Assembly: GCA_032622095.1 (NCBI GenBank)
Contig: CP136064.1
Coordinates: 219,742,205-219,806,204, forward strand
Length of the DNA stretch: 64,000 nt
Reading direction: 5' to 3'
Source: Siphonodentalium dalli
Lineage: Eukaryota; Mollusca; Scaphopoda; Gadilida; Siphonodentaliidae
Of this stretch, positions 1 through 9,989 are shown in pieces (position 1 is the first letter of the stretch; every line of letters starts with the position of its first letter). The notes beneath the pieces were generated by a model. It saw only the letters and a program-made list of their open reading frames with translations, made no database searches and was not told the DNA's origin. Position numbers and translations under genes: made by a program.

Positions 1-110
1 TACTCTTAAAGATCCATTTTCCGATTTGATGCCAAATATTCGAGAATTTTCGACGGCAATTTTCGTCGAAAACGGTAAAAAAAAATGCTCATAATTGAGA
101 ACGCTCTTTA

Positions 111-612
111 TTAAAGGCACGTGCGGCCTTAATTGTCGAAAATATTCATATTTGTTCCAAACACCGTAAACAGAAAAACTTTAAAACGCATACAGTTTCG
201 TTCATATATACAATGACCATCGCGTACACAACATGTTATCATAAAGACCTACTATATTTTACCTAAGCAAGAGCCTGATTGTGTTACAGAAGACAGCACA
301 ATGCTACTGGCTAATCACACACAAATGGCATAAACGCTCTTTATTAGTTCCATATCAGGTATTCACACACAAAGAACGCTCTTTATGTTTACCATCATAA
401 TATAAACAAACACCAGAAAAGTAACTTTTTACGCCTTTGTTTACACAACAATGGTGAAACATATGACCATAACATACTGTTTATGCGATATTTCTTATTT
501 GTATACGGACAAAGTATATCTACATTTTGATGTTCTTTCTGTTTGTGGCGGTTTTTGACGGGTGGAGATATTTTCACAGGATACCCACCGCCAAGGCCAA
601 CCGTGTCTTTAA
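111..612. mobile_element. TTAA-flanked MITE, family A, copy 1
   Basis: TTAA occurs at 111-114 and 609-612. Just inside, the left end reads AGGCACGTGCGGCC and the reverse complement of the right end reads AGACACGGTTGGCC, so the ends are imperfect terminal inverted repeats. The interior (AACGCTCTTTAT motifs, a shared block around 310-360) is homologous to 22550-23113, which has the same ends. No transposase frame is visible. TTAA duplication fits piggyBac- or Kolobok-type mobilisation; the superfamily is inferred from the duplication only. Confidence 0.7.
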
Positions 613-734
613 CTACCGACTTTATGCGACAGAAGTCGATATCTGTCCATCAAAATCTCCCATTAGTGTGCTGTGAAAACTATATATTTATCTGTTGGTA
701 TATAAGACATACGGTACCAGTCACAAGAAGTAGT

Positions 735-870
735 ATATTAAGCGCCCTATTGGCGCGCTCAATATCGCAATAATATTGCAAGTGGATGCGCGTCGATTGC
801 GATATTATTGCAATATTTCGCGCTTAATAACGCAATATTTCGCGCTTAATATTGAAATACCTCGCGCTTA
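735..870. repeat. Short GCGCTTAATATTGC-type repeats with an inner palindrome
   Basis: Variants of GCGCTTAATATTG recur several times. An inverted pair, ATCGCAATAATATTGCA (from about 764) and TTGCGATATTATTGCAATA (from about 798), could fold on itself. Nothing coding is visible. It may be a small foldback element or a degenerate microsatellite. Confidence 0.5.
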
Positions 871-969
871 ATATTGCGCTAAAATTGTGAGATTTAGCAC
901 AAATTATTGCTTCTTATACTGGATTATTTGTGTCATATTTATATGATGGTGATTGGGAAAAAATTATGT

Positions 970-1298
970 TTAAACGGACATGGCTCATTCGAGCCTTCAA
1001 ATATTGTCTACGTATATATATAATTTGGAAAGAGGTATATGATGTGTTGACAAATACACGAAATATTGATATATCGGTTTCATTTGCTCTGAGAAATACT
1101 TGAGGTTCATCTAACTGATCACAATTTGAACTTTACCCTATCATTCGTTTTGACGTTTTCGCGAAATATTAAAACAAATCTTTCTTTTTTCGGGTAATAT
1201 TATATATAATTTTTAAATGTTTCAATGTCTAAAAATGGTTTGATTCCTCAAATCACGTAGAAAAAAATTGGAATTCCGAATGAGCCATATACGTTTAA
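970..1298. mobile_element. TTAA-flanked MITE, family B, copy 1
   Basis: TTAA at 970-973 and 1295-1298 brackets about 320 bp. The left end starts ACGGACATGGCTCATTCG and the reverse complement of the right end starts ACGTATATGGCTCATTCG, giving TIRs of about 18 bp. A homologous left half lies at 60009-60130. There is no coding capacity, so this is a non-autonomous DNA element. Confidence 0.7.
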
Positions 1299-2065
1299 CT
1301 ATGCATTGTAGTTGTACTTTTGGAGTGGACATGATGCCAGGTTATGTAATCTCGGCGGCTGCGAGCGAACATGCAGTATCGTAGAAACCGGTGAAGTAAA
1401 TATATAAATGGCCGATGCACTCATGTTAGTCGTACATATGTATGAAGAGCACCAAGTTACAACGGGTATTGGGCGGGTGGCTATTTATGGTAACTATTTA
1501 CCGCAAATGCTTCCAGGTATCGACTGAGTTAACAAAAACACCACACTGTATTTTGTCACTGTTGGTTTAACAATATGATACCGTTGGTTTGCCTACGGTA
1601 TTATACCGTTGCTAGTTTTGACGGCCAAGTACCGTTGCACAAACACGAGGTATGGATAGGATCACCTCCCTTGTGAGATTCGCAATGCATCTCGGGTAAA
1701 TTCGCCATTAATTGATGTCTCAGTGTCTGTCTCCGTCATTCGCGGGAGATTTGTTTTATAATTTAGTAGGCCTACTTTTTAATATGTTTCAACAGCTTGG
1801 GACAGGTTCCAAGCCGTTTAAATAGCACTAACGGTCTACCGAACGGGCTAAAGAAAGTGTAAACAAGCCCTATTTAACCACTTGCGATGTTTTAATAGCG
1901 ACCGCGAAAATAGGTCACCTAGTAAAATTGGTTTGCACTGCAGTCATTCACTCTATAAGTATTAGTTATAACGGATCACTTTTCACATTTTCGCTAATTT
2001 CTCTACTAATAAACGAATCAAAGTAATTATTTTTGTTGGATCTTCTAGTCAGCTATATTACTACA
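1299..2065. other. No gene recognised
   Basis: AT-rich sequence without a convincing exon. Several ACCGTTG / TACCGTT motifs near 1578-1640 resemble the 58-bp tandem repeat that follows and may be decayed copies of it. Confidence 0.4.
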
Positions 2066-2245
2066 AGTATCCTACCGTTTATTCCAACAGTACAATGTAT
2101 CGACGGTGTACTGTTATTTCAACAGTATCCTACCGTGTATTCCAATAGTACAATGTATCAACGGTATACTGTTATTTCAACAGTATCCTACCGTTTACTT
2201 CAACAGTACAATGTATCAACGGTATACTGTTATTTCGACAGGGAT
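2066..2245. repeat. 58-bp tandem repeat, about three copies
   Basis: The block ACAATGTATC recurs at 2092, 2150 and 2208, exactly 58 bp apart, surrounded by near-identical CAACAGTATCCTACCGT sequence. The small open frames here are by-products of the repeat. Confidence 0.85.
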
Positions 2246-2374
2246 TGTACTGGCAACTAAGTTGACGGTGCATTACCGTAGTTATAACGTTATTAAATTT
2301 TACAGTGCACCATATCTACGTGTAATAATGGGATTTCGCAATTGCATGCCATCAGATTTATGGAAGTTAGGAAG

Positions 2375-2590
2375 GAGGTGTGAGTGTTCATTTTGCTTAA
2401 CTCAGTGAGCGTGAACAAATTCTCAGTTATTATCGAAATGGCCATGTTTCGATCGGAATGCCACAATTAGATGACCCTCAAACCAGATCAAGTTTCCATG
2501 CCGGGGTTCGAACCCTCGCCAACCTCGTCTAGTCCAAACTGCTATGATCTTATACACGACCTTACCACATCGGCTACGGGGACATCCTTA
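2375..2590 (-). mobile_element. tRNA-derived SINE, minus strand
   Basis: Read on the minus strand, an A-box-like TAGCCGATGTGG (2569-2580) is followed by a B-box-like GGTTCGAACCC (about 2504-2514), the RNA polymerase III promoter arrangement of tRNA genes. The rest does not fold as an evident tRNA. A body of about 110 bp follows that is shared with 36440-36620 and 36755-36905. This is a SINE family member rather than a working tRNA gene. Confidence 0.6.
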
Positions 2591-2654
2591 AATGAAAATG
2601 TCAATGACACTGTAGCTCAACTTAGGTAGGGGAATAATTTAATGGTTGACAGTA

Positions 2655-3480
2655 AATGGAGGGATGTGGTCTGTAGGGTGTGCCAAAGGATTTAGTGATG
2701 CAAAGAGTAAATTCTAAAATGGCCACCGGCGGCCATGTTTTTTGCCGAATGACTCGTTCCCATCAAGAGGTCACCCCGATAATCCATATGAAGTTTGGTG
2801 ATGATCAGATCAGGGATGTGGTATGTAGGGTGTGTCAAAGTATTTAGTGATGCAAAGAGTAAAATCCAATATGGATGCTGGCGGCCATGTGTTTTGGCCA
2901 AATGACCCCAAAATTACTCGTTCCCATCTAGAAGTCACCCTGATGATCCATGTGAAGTTTGGTGATGATCGGATCAGGGATGTGGTCTGTAGGATGTGTC
3001 AAAGGATTTAGTGATGCAAAGAGTAAAATCCAAGATGGCCACCAGCGGCCATGTTTTTAGGCCGCATGATCCTAAAATGACTCGTTCCCATCTACATGTA
3101 AATGTCAACATTCATGACAAATTTTATGATGATCAGACAAACAGTACGGCATGTAGACCGCGCCAATGGATTCAAATGTGAAATCCAAGATGGCCACAAG
3201 CGGCCATGGTTTTGGCCGAATGACCCCAAAATGATTCGTTCCCATCTACATGTCAATGTCAACATTCATGACAAATTTTATAAAGATCCGACCACAGATA
3301 CGACCTGTAGCCCGTGAGAAAGTATTTAGTGATGCAAAGAGTAAAATCCAAGATGGCTGACGGCGGCCATGTTTTTTGGCCAAATGACACCAAAATGACT
3401 CGTTCCCATCTACATGTAAATGTCAACATTCCTGATAAATTTCATAAAGATAAGACCAAAGATACGACCTAGCACGCGCC
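2655..3480. repeat. About 160-bp tandem repeat, five degenerate units
   Basis: Units begin near 2663, 2815, 2978, 3142 and 3297, each with a TTTAGTGATGCAAAGAGTAAA-like block (diverged in the fourth), then a GC-rich palindromic core (GCGGCCATG), then a CCCATCTA...CAT block. Frames here are repeat artefacts. It could be a satellite seed or internal duplication of a dispersed repeat. Confidence 0.8.
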
Positions 3481-3776
3481 AAAGGAAATTGTTGACGGAC
3501 ACACGGTACTATACCTACGAAATGGTAGTCGTGGGGCTAACATTTTGTGAATCTGTATAAAATTACTTGTGCGGCTTTTACTTTTATTCTTGCAAACAGA
3601 TAGTTGTGTGCTTTTGTAAACTGTCCGTTCTGTGTGGCTTTTTAAATAGTTTTTGTTCTCGCAAATAGATAGTTTAATGAATTAATTACAGTGCATTTTG
3701 TGTGGTTTTTAAAATGAATTTGTGAGCCTTTTATCCAAATCTGGCTGTGTCTTGACTCTTTAGGCTAGTAGACACA

Positions 3777-4114
3777 CAATTTGTTTTTATTGTTCAAGTT
3801 ATGTGGCTGGCCCACAAGTCAAAAAAGACACACAAAAGGGCTTCCTCTCCAAAAATAAAGTCACACAAAACCCTACTAAAAACGCTTTGACTGAAATGAT
3901 GGAGGTGGGTTGTCCATTTTGTTTTGGACAATTTGATGGACAGCTGATGGACAAAATGTTTTGGGTGGCTTCTGGCAGGCGATTCAGATCCTCAAAAAAA
4001 ACCTTTTTTGAATTCTCAATTTTTTTTTATTGTCCAAGTTATGTGGCTAGCCGCACACGTCAAAACAGACACACAAGGGCTTCCTCTCCACAAATAAAGC
4101 CACACAAAACCCTC
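3777..4114. repeat. Pair of ~95-bp direct repeats
   Basis: 3777-3875 and 4016-4114 are near copies: both carry AAGTTATGTGGCT, then GACACACAA and GGGCTTCCTCTCCA, then CACACAAAACCCT. A second short duplication (AGATAGTT context at 3598 and 3666) lies just upstream. Origin unknown. Confidence 0.7.
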
Positions 4115-4249
4115 TCGTGAGAGCGAACACGCGGACACACGCACACACGGACGACGGACGCCAACCCATGGCAATAGCTCAAACTTACAAAGTAAGCCAT
4201 TTCACCGATCGTTGGGGAGCGTATCAGTCTAAACATGGGCCCCTTTGTA

Positions 4250-5135
4250 CGTTATTGGCATATTTTGACTGAGACAGAGCCTTTATTCAGCGGCTGCCAC
4301 TTTGTGCGCTTGGCCACATTTTGATTGTTTAGACACTTTGATTTTAATACAAAACAAACAATTTAAACTAAATTGTTTTTGTTTAATTGAATTATTTAAT
4401 TTTTTAGATTGAACTCCTTGCTCAATTTAAGTTAAGTTAAGTTTAAATAAAACTTATGACACACTAACGCCGTTTTAACATCCGTCAGGATAAACATACC
4501 CCATCACATGGTTGAAAATCGTTCAGGGGTCTGAGAGAAAAATAGCGAACAGACAGACAGATATATAGACAGACATATCGTATTCGGATTTAGGGCCCTG
4601 TGGCTCATGTGTGCGCTTCGCGCTTTGTGAACTTAGACAGAGTGTTTATTTGACGGCGGCCCTTTGTGCATGCACTTCGCGCACATTGTTTTTTATCGTT
4701 TAACATTTTGATTTTTTTTTAAACATTTGTTTTTAATTAATTGTTTAGTAAGTCAGAATAAAAAAAAAACTAACGTCGTTATAACATCCGACAAGGTACC
4801 ACACCAAATTTGAACTCCAAGTCGTGCGCCCTCCCGCGCTGGCGATGAGGGTTCAAATCCATATGTTTCCATCGTGGACTTTGTAACTCGAAATCGTTAT
4901 CTGGTAGAGTTGCCAGCTACTCGCCGATGGCCGGTGGTTGCCGCACATCGTCGACGAGTTTATCAGCCATTGAAATCATTGTTAGATTAGCCGTAAATAT
5001 GCGGATTTCCTCCAACACTAAAACTGGCAATGTCGTGATATTGCCTTAGTTGATGAAAGCGACATTAAACCCCAAAACAATCAATAACACAAACTTTTAT
5101 AGAAATCGGTCCAGGGGTCTGGGACTGGGAGAAAA
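4250..5135. repeat. Duplicated dispersed repeat, second copy split by a SINE
   Basis: Blocks around 4250-4530 (GACAGAGCCTTTATT, CACTAACGCCGTTTTAACATC, CGTTCAGGGGTCTGAG) recur at about 4635-4800 and resume at 5107 (CGGTCCAGGGGTCTGGG). The second copy is interrupted between about 4812 and 5095 by the SINE listed separately. The 4140-4200 stretch (ACGGACGACGGACGCC) looks like another dispersed element end. Confidence 0.6.
4812..5095 (+). mobile_element. tRNA-derived SINE inserted in an older repeat
   Basis: A B-box-like GGGTTCAAATCC lies near 4850, but no clear A box is visible. The element ends with TGATATTGCCTTAGTTGATG and GCGACATTAAACCCCAAA, then an AATCAATAA tail. I recall similar 3' ends in mollusc SINEs, but no search was run. 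It interrupts the dispersed repeat around it. ACACCAAATTT on the left and ACACAAACTTT on the right may be a decayed target duplication. Confidence 0.6.
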
Positions 5136-5233
5136 ATCCGGACAGGCATTATAAGTGAGTAGTTTGGGGGGCTAACCCCGGGATGGTCGAATAGACCGAA
5201 AGGTCTATTCCTTCACCCCTCATGTTTTGTAGC

Positions 5234-5239
5234 TTTATT
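5234..5239 (-). terminator. AATAAA poly(A) signal (minus strand)
   Basis: Minus-strand AATAAA about 50 bp downstream of the stop of the 5288-5995 frame, a normal spacing for a short 3' UTR. Confidence 0.5.
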
Positions 5240-5287
5240 TTGAGAACACAAACAAAAAAAAGAGCATTTTGTTTGTTGAAATTTTGA

Positions 5288-5995
5288 TCATCGATTCTTT
5301 TTTCCTGATGACGGAGGTGGAGACGGCGGTGGTGACGAGTAGTCCTCGTGGGTCTTTGCACATAATGCCAGTGCTGCACCCGCCTGTGTCTGAATGTTGT
5401 CGAGTTTGGCACAGATGGCGTCTCTCTCTTCTGTAGTCATACTGAAGGTGGAGGTGGAGGTGTTAGCGCTGTTGCCGCCCGTGGAGCTGGGGGACACCGG
5501 GATGAGATATAATTCCGGTGTCCGAGGTGGTAGACTGTCCAACTCCACGTCGAAGCTGGCGGCAGGAACAACAGGGGTGGTATCCTTTTCCCTTTCTCCG
5601 CTCGCCTCGATGACGACAACAGGGACTTCCGGCAGATCAACGGAGTCCCAGTTAGCTGTAGTGACGTCGTCTGTCTCCAAGCAGGTTGGGTTGTCTGGGC
5701 GTCTCTCAGACAACTCCGACCTACTGGCTGTGACACTTGACGGCTGAACCACACGGGGAGGGGTGACCGGCAGATCAACGGTCACCCCCTTCTTCTTTTT
5801 CAATTTCGACCGTCTATCAGCGTCCCTTTTCCTTCTAGAAGGCGTCTTCTTCTTTATTGGTCCCTTTTTCCCTTTCTTGATTTGACAGTGGGTGGTTCTG
5901 GAATTGGCGTCCCGGTCCTGAGATCTCTGGGTACCAGCATCTTCAGTCCGGAACTCCAGGCAAAGGGTCGGGCCGGACAGGCAGACAGTTCTCAC
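5288..5995 (-). CDS. Unrecognised Lys/Pro/Ser-rich open frame, possible terminal exon
   Basis: This is a 235-codon frame with compositional features of real coding sequence. The N-terminal third is very basic, with KKGKKGPIKKK and SRRKRDADRRSKLKKKK (candidate nuclear-localisation clusters). The middle is acidic and Pro/Val/Thr-rich. It is followed by TTEERDAICAKLDNIQTQAG, which could form a short helix. It ends in a proline/serine run and GKKNR. The first codon is GTG; the first in-frame ATG lies about 185 codons in. The frame is therefore not a simple single-exon gene: it is more likely a 3'-terminal exon or part of a degraded mobile-element ORF. A poly(A) signal lies about 50 bp past the stop. 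No family is recognised and no signal peptide or transmembrane segment is seen. A (TA)n tract (6001-6016) abuts the upstream end. Confidence 0.45.
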   Translation of the reverse strand: MRTVCLSGPTLCLEFRTEDAGTQRSQDRDANSRTTHCQIKKGKKGPIKKKTPSRRKRDADRRSKLKKKKGVTVDLPVTPPRVVQPSSVTASRSELSERRPDNPTCLETDDVTTANWDSVDLPEVPVVVIEASGEREKDTTPVVPAASFDVELDSLPPRTPELYLIPVSPSSTGGNSANTSTSTFSMTTEERDAICAKLDNIQTQAGAALALCAKTHEDYSSPPPSPPPSSGKKNR

Positions 5996-6409
5996 TCTTT
6001 TATATATATATATATAGATAAATGTGGGATATGTGCCGTGGATCTCAGATGAATTAAAATGGAACTAACAATTAGCAATAGAAAGTGTTTATCATCAGAT
6101 TGGAAAGTATGGCGGGAGAATAGGGTAACTTCTCCGGGGTGTGCTTTATCTCAATAATTAATTTAAATGACTTGAAGACGGACTAATAATTTAATCCTCA
6201 TTTAACCGAGCGTGCGTGCGTTAACATAAATGGTCAACGAAACTTTTCTATATATCAGCGTATTTCAATGATAAATGGATTCTTGTCGGACCTATATTTG
6301 ATGCATATATACTAGCCACGGCCTTTACCGATACAGTTCATTATCGAATTTGAACTCTCGTCAAGTGAATGGCCACACAGTACACACTCTTAATTTGCAT
6401 GCTTGAATA

Positions 6410-6433
6410 ATATATATATATATATATATATAT
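6410..6433. repeat. (TA)n microsatellite
   Basis: Uninterrupted TA dinucleotide run, about 115 bp upstream of the TATA box of the secreted-repeat gene. A shorter (TA)n lies at 6001-6016. Confidence 0.95.
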
Positions 6434-6546
6434 TACTTCTCATAATTACAACACGTTCGTGTCCTGTGTCAGTCGGGTTCGTCCTTCCACCAGGTGACAT
6501 GTGCAGTAACTTGGTTATTCCCTTTGCTATTTCCGTATTTTGGCTG

Positions 6547-6554
6547 TATAAATA
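6547..6554 (+). promoter_or_regulatory. TATA box of the secreted repeat-protein gene
   Basis: TATAAATA lies 56 bp upstream of the ATG at 6603. A start site about 30 bp downstream (near 6577) would leave a 5' UTR of about 25 nt. The position is consistent with a TATA-driven, highly expressed secretory gene; no transcript evidence is available here. Confidence 0.6.
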
Positions 6555-6602
6555 TTACTACACGCGGAGGGAGCAAGTAACACACATTGTTCATCGAGAA
6601 AA

Positions 6603-6642
6603 ATGAGGATCTACTTGATTGCCGTTCTCATAGCCTTGGCAG
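6603..6642 (+). CDS. Exon 1 of secreted His/Asp-rich repeat protein (signal peptide)
   Basis: Forty coding bases encode MRIYLIAVLIALA plus one base of a split codon. The ATG sits in an A-rich context (GAGAAAAATGA). The exon ends at a textbook donor, GCAG|GTGAGT, in phase 1. Joined to the exon at 16143, the split codon becomes GTT (Val) and the sequence continues VCASGTPLRGN. That is a complete signal peptide: basic n-region, about 12 hydrophobic residues, and a VCA cleavage site before SGTPL. The frame and hydrophobic content fit across 9.5 kb, which is the main evidence that these two exons form one gene. The exon is far too short to be found by an ORF scan. It would be refuted by transcripts showing a different first exon for the repeat ORF. 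Confidence 0.8.
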
Positions 6643-9600
6643 GTGAGTTATCTTTATATGTATTATATATTTTGGAACTTCTGTATGTATGTATGTTTGT
6701 ATGTGTGTTATAGACTCGAAAACTGCTCGACCGATCCGACTCAAATTTGGTATTCAGGCCTACTTTGATCCAAGGAACAATGTGGGCGGCTCCAATTTCA
6801 CGTGCGACCATGTCATTGACCTTGACCTCGCTCATATACGCTCATATAGGCATGTTTCTGGACCGATCCCCCCACAACCTGTTTTTATATGCCCCGGGTG
6901 GTAGGACAAAAACTTTGCCTATAATGAGGCATTACATTAGGCAATCATTTCAAACTCGCAATTCCCCATCAGACTCAATTTTGCAACGTCCACAAACAAG
7001 TCCAGACGCTGTATATTCTGCCTAGACGGAGGCGGTCGCAAAGAAATCCCTAAATAGCCCGGACGAAGTCGGGCACATCAGCTATAGTACTTGTCATATA
7101 TATCGACAGCTTTGACACGCAGAACGTGAAAATAATTTAGTGTGGCTTAGTAGAGATGATATATTCGCATTCAATAGAAACTATCGGATGTTCAGGTATA
7201 CATTTATCTTACTCGTATTTAAATCCGCACAGTACTATATTTTGCTCAGTTTTAAATTAGCGCACTTTCAATTCGAGTACCATGCATGCTGCGCGAATTC
7301 AAAACTGTCAAACATATTTTAGAAAAGGTCCTTTGTTTGATGACAGTGTCAATTCGTAATCGCTCCTAAATATACGTCTGTGTTAAAGAGCGTCACAATG
7401 GAAATTTACATCGAGTAGGACATAGCTGCATTATAATTTTGTCGCGAATATGGGTGTATATATTGCTTCAAGTATTTATGCTGATATTTAAACTGCTACG
7501 GGGATAATTGGATTGAGCTCGAAAGAAGTAAAACCAAAAGCAGTTGTAACCACTGTGACAGTGGGATCAATCCATTCACAAGTTATGTCAACACTTTATA
7601 CCCCCAGCATGACCACGCTTTTTCGAAATGGCTAGGGCAGCTGGGTCATGCTTAAATCAAGTAAATGCACAACAACGAACTGAATTTCCATCACTTTGTA
7701 TACATGTATGACCTGGCATTTATACCTGAATTGCCACAATATATCACGAGAATCCCGGGTCGGACGTTGTGACTGGTCGTAGTATTGGCAATAAACATGC
7801 AGGTCATGATTATCGCATTGTTGGAAATGAGACAAGTGAAGTTTTAAGGGACTGTATACCAAACACCCGCTTTGAGTTGTAAAATTGGTACAAAACTCTT
7901 ATCCGATAGTCGTTTTGCGAAAGGACTTTTTGGCCATATGGATAGATTTGCGACTACCAATAGCTATCCGTATTCGTAATCGTAATTGCAAGGATGTGAA
8001 AGGTCTTTAATATGTGGTGGAATAAACATTTAGACGCACAAAGGGTTAATTTCAGTTGGACAGCTCTCCATTGCACGTAGGAATTACCGACACCGACAAG
8101 CTGGCATCAGTTACTGACAAACTATAGGCCAGATAAATAAATTAGGTTACCTATACCCTGATATATATACTTGCACATGGTTTTTGATTTTTTCCGGCAT
8201 CGAAAGATGTCGATGAATGCACGAAATACCTTTTTACAAACATTATATGTTCCAATACGTCGCATTGACGTCATAACAATACCACTTTAAACATAAGTGT
8301 CCGAGCGAGAGCACTTGTTACGTAAATTGTATTCATTGAAGTTCCGGAATCGGAAACGGAATAATGCGCGATTGTTCGGAAAACGTATATTGCGTTGTAT
8401 TTACTTGGAACTTCGCTCACTATGTGCTAAATATAGCTTTTTGTTGTTGATAACGTCACTTTCCAAGTGCCACGCCGTTAAATGTTTGCTTCTATTTTAT
8501 TAATTTATGCGCGTTAGTAAGAGTGGTGTGCAATAGCGTGTGGTTGGACGATATCTGGAAGTGCATGAAATGTGTTACACAAAATGACAACATGCCTGTT
8601 TTTTCGTCATTTTTCATGCCGAAGAAATGTACAGCTATTCACAGCTATTCACAACGAATACCTCTTTCTGAATTGTTTGTGAACATCATTTGTCGATATC
8701 AGTAAATGTAAATCGAATTTCATCACTTGATCGCGATAATGTTTCTGACAACTGTGTGTGTATACTTGACTACGTTTGATCTGCGATGTTGACCGCTCCT
8801 TATCTGATAGTAAGGAATTTTACGCCTTAATGACTTCACATGCGCAAATCGAACTCAGGGTAATTTGTTTTACAATTTCACTCGGATTATTAATGCATTA
8901 ATGGTTGGAGGGAGGTGTATATCATTTACAATCACGACATTGTTGATTTCTGTCCAATTAATATGACCACCACTATACACAGGCACATTTGGACATTTTA
9001 ATTGTGTCCCTCCCGTTGGCGTGGTGGCCATTTTGGGTTTTGTTGTGGCCATATTGGGTTTTGTTGTCTCAACTGGGATGAAATATTCCTCCCTTGAAAT
9101 TGATACATTTAACGAACTTCCCTCAATTCAAATTGCTTCCCTCAATTCAAATGCCTGATCCGGAAAAGGGAGTGACCCCGAGATTGCTCATTGTCTGTAT
9201 GTTAGCCTATTCTGAAATGGAAGAATGGATGTGTTAATTGGTTATATAGTTGAGAAGTTTCATTCTATTATAACTTCTTAAAAAACCCATGCAATATATA
9301 TGATATCCAATGTCGAGACTTTGTGAGCAAAATAAAAAAACTATTAATTTCCAATTAATCAACTAATTATAATATATACCTGATCCATGGTCAGCAGAAA
9401 AAAAAACATATTAAATGTCTATCACGATCAGCTGTTATTCTCTGAAAACAATTTAGATAAGTGTCTATATTTAAGTTTATACCTTCACCATGCAGGGACG
9501 TGGCTGAATGATCCCTCATTTGATATCACATCGTCGACTTTCTAACAACATCCGTTCAAAACAGAATCAAGTATATATGCACCCTAAAGGATTGGAATTT

Positions 9601-9989
9601 TGCCCTTTAAGTCCAAATGTAAAAAATAATAGACAGAAAACACAGTCAGTTATGATGTGTGCATGTTTATTGTCGGCCTTGATATCATCTTAAAGATTGA
9701 TTATCTCTTCATATAACAATTTTGAGATTTCTTGGGTATAAAACAATAAATATGAATTGAAGACCTCTGTCCGGAAATGCTTCAATCAATTAAAGGGGAA
9801 GGAAACCCTCGACGAATCAGGCCATTAGCATATTTAGTATATCAACCATGGTGGATTAAAACACCTCTCATTTCTCAGTTATGCTCAAACACAACGATAT
9901 CACATCGCTTAATACAAAATTCCCGCTAATTATGGCGCATCCATATTTATAAGATCGTGACGTCACGGCCTCACTTCGCGTTACTCATC

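Noticed and set aside
2490-2590. Functional tRNA gene
   Set aside because: A- and B-box-like sequences are present, but the acceptor and anticodon stems do not form and the unit is part of a SINE family with other copies.
5288-5995. Calling the 5288-5995 frame a complete single-exon gene
   Set aside because: Its apparent start is GTG and no ATG occurs for about 185 codons, so a complete intronless eukaryotic gene is unlikely.
6603-6660. Possibility that translation starts at the ATG at 16121 instead of 6603
   Set aside because: The 16121 start would read through a good splice acceptor and give MHIMFFAVCAS, a poor signal peptide, whereas the spliced form gives a complete one with an upstream TATA box.
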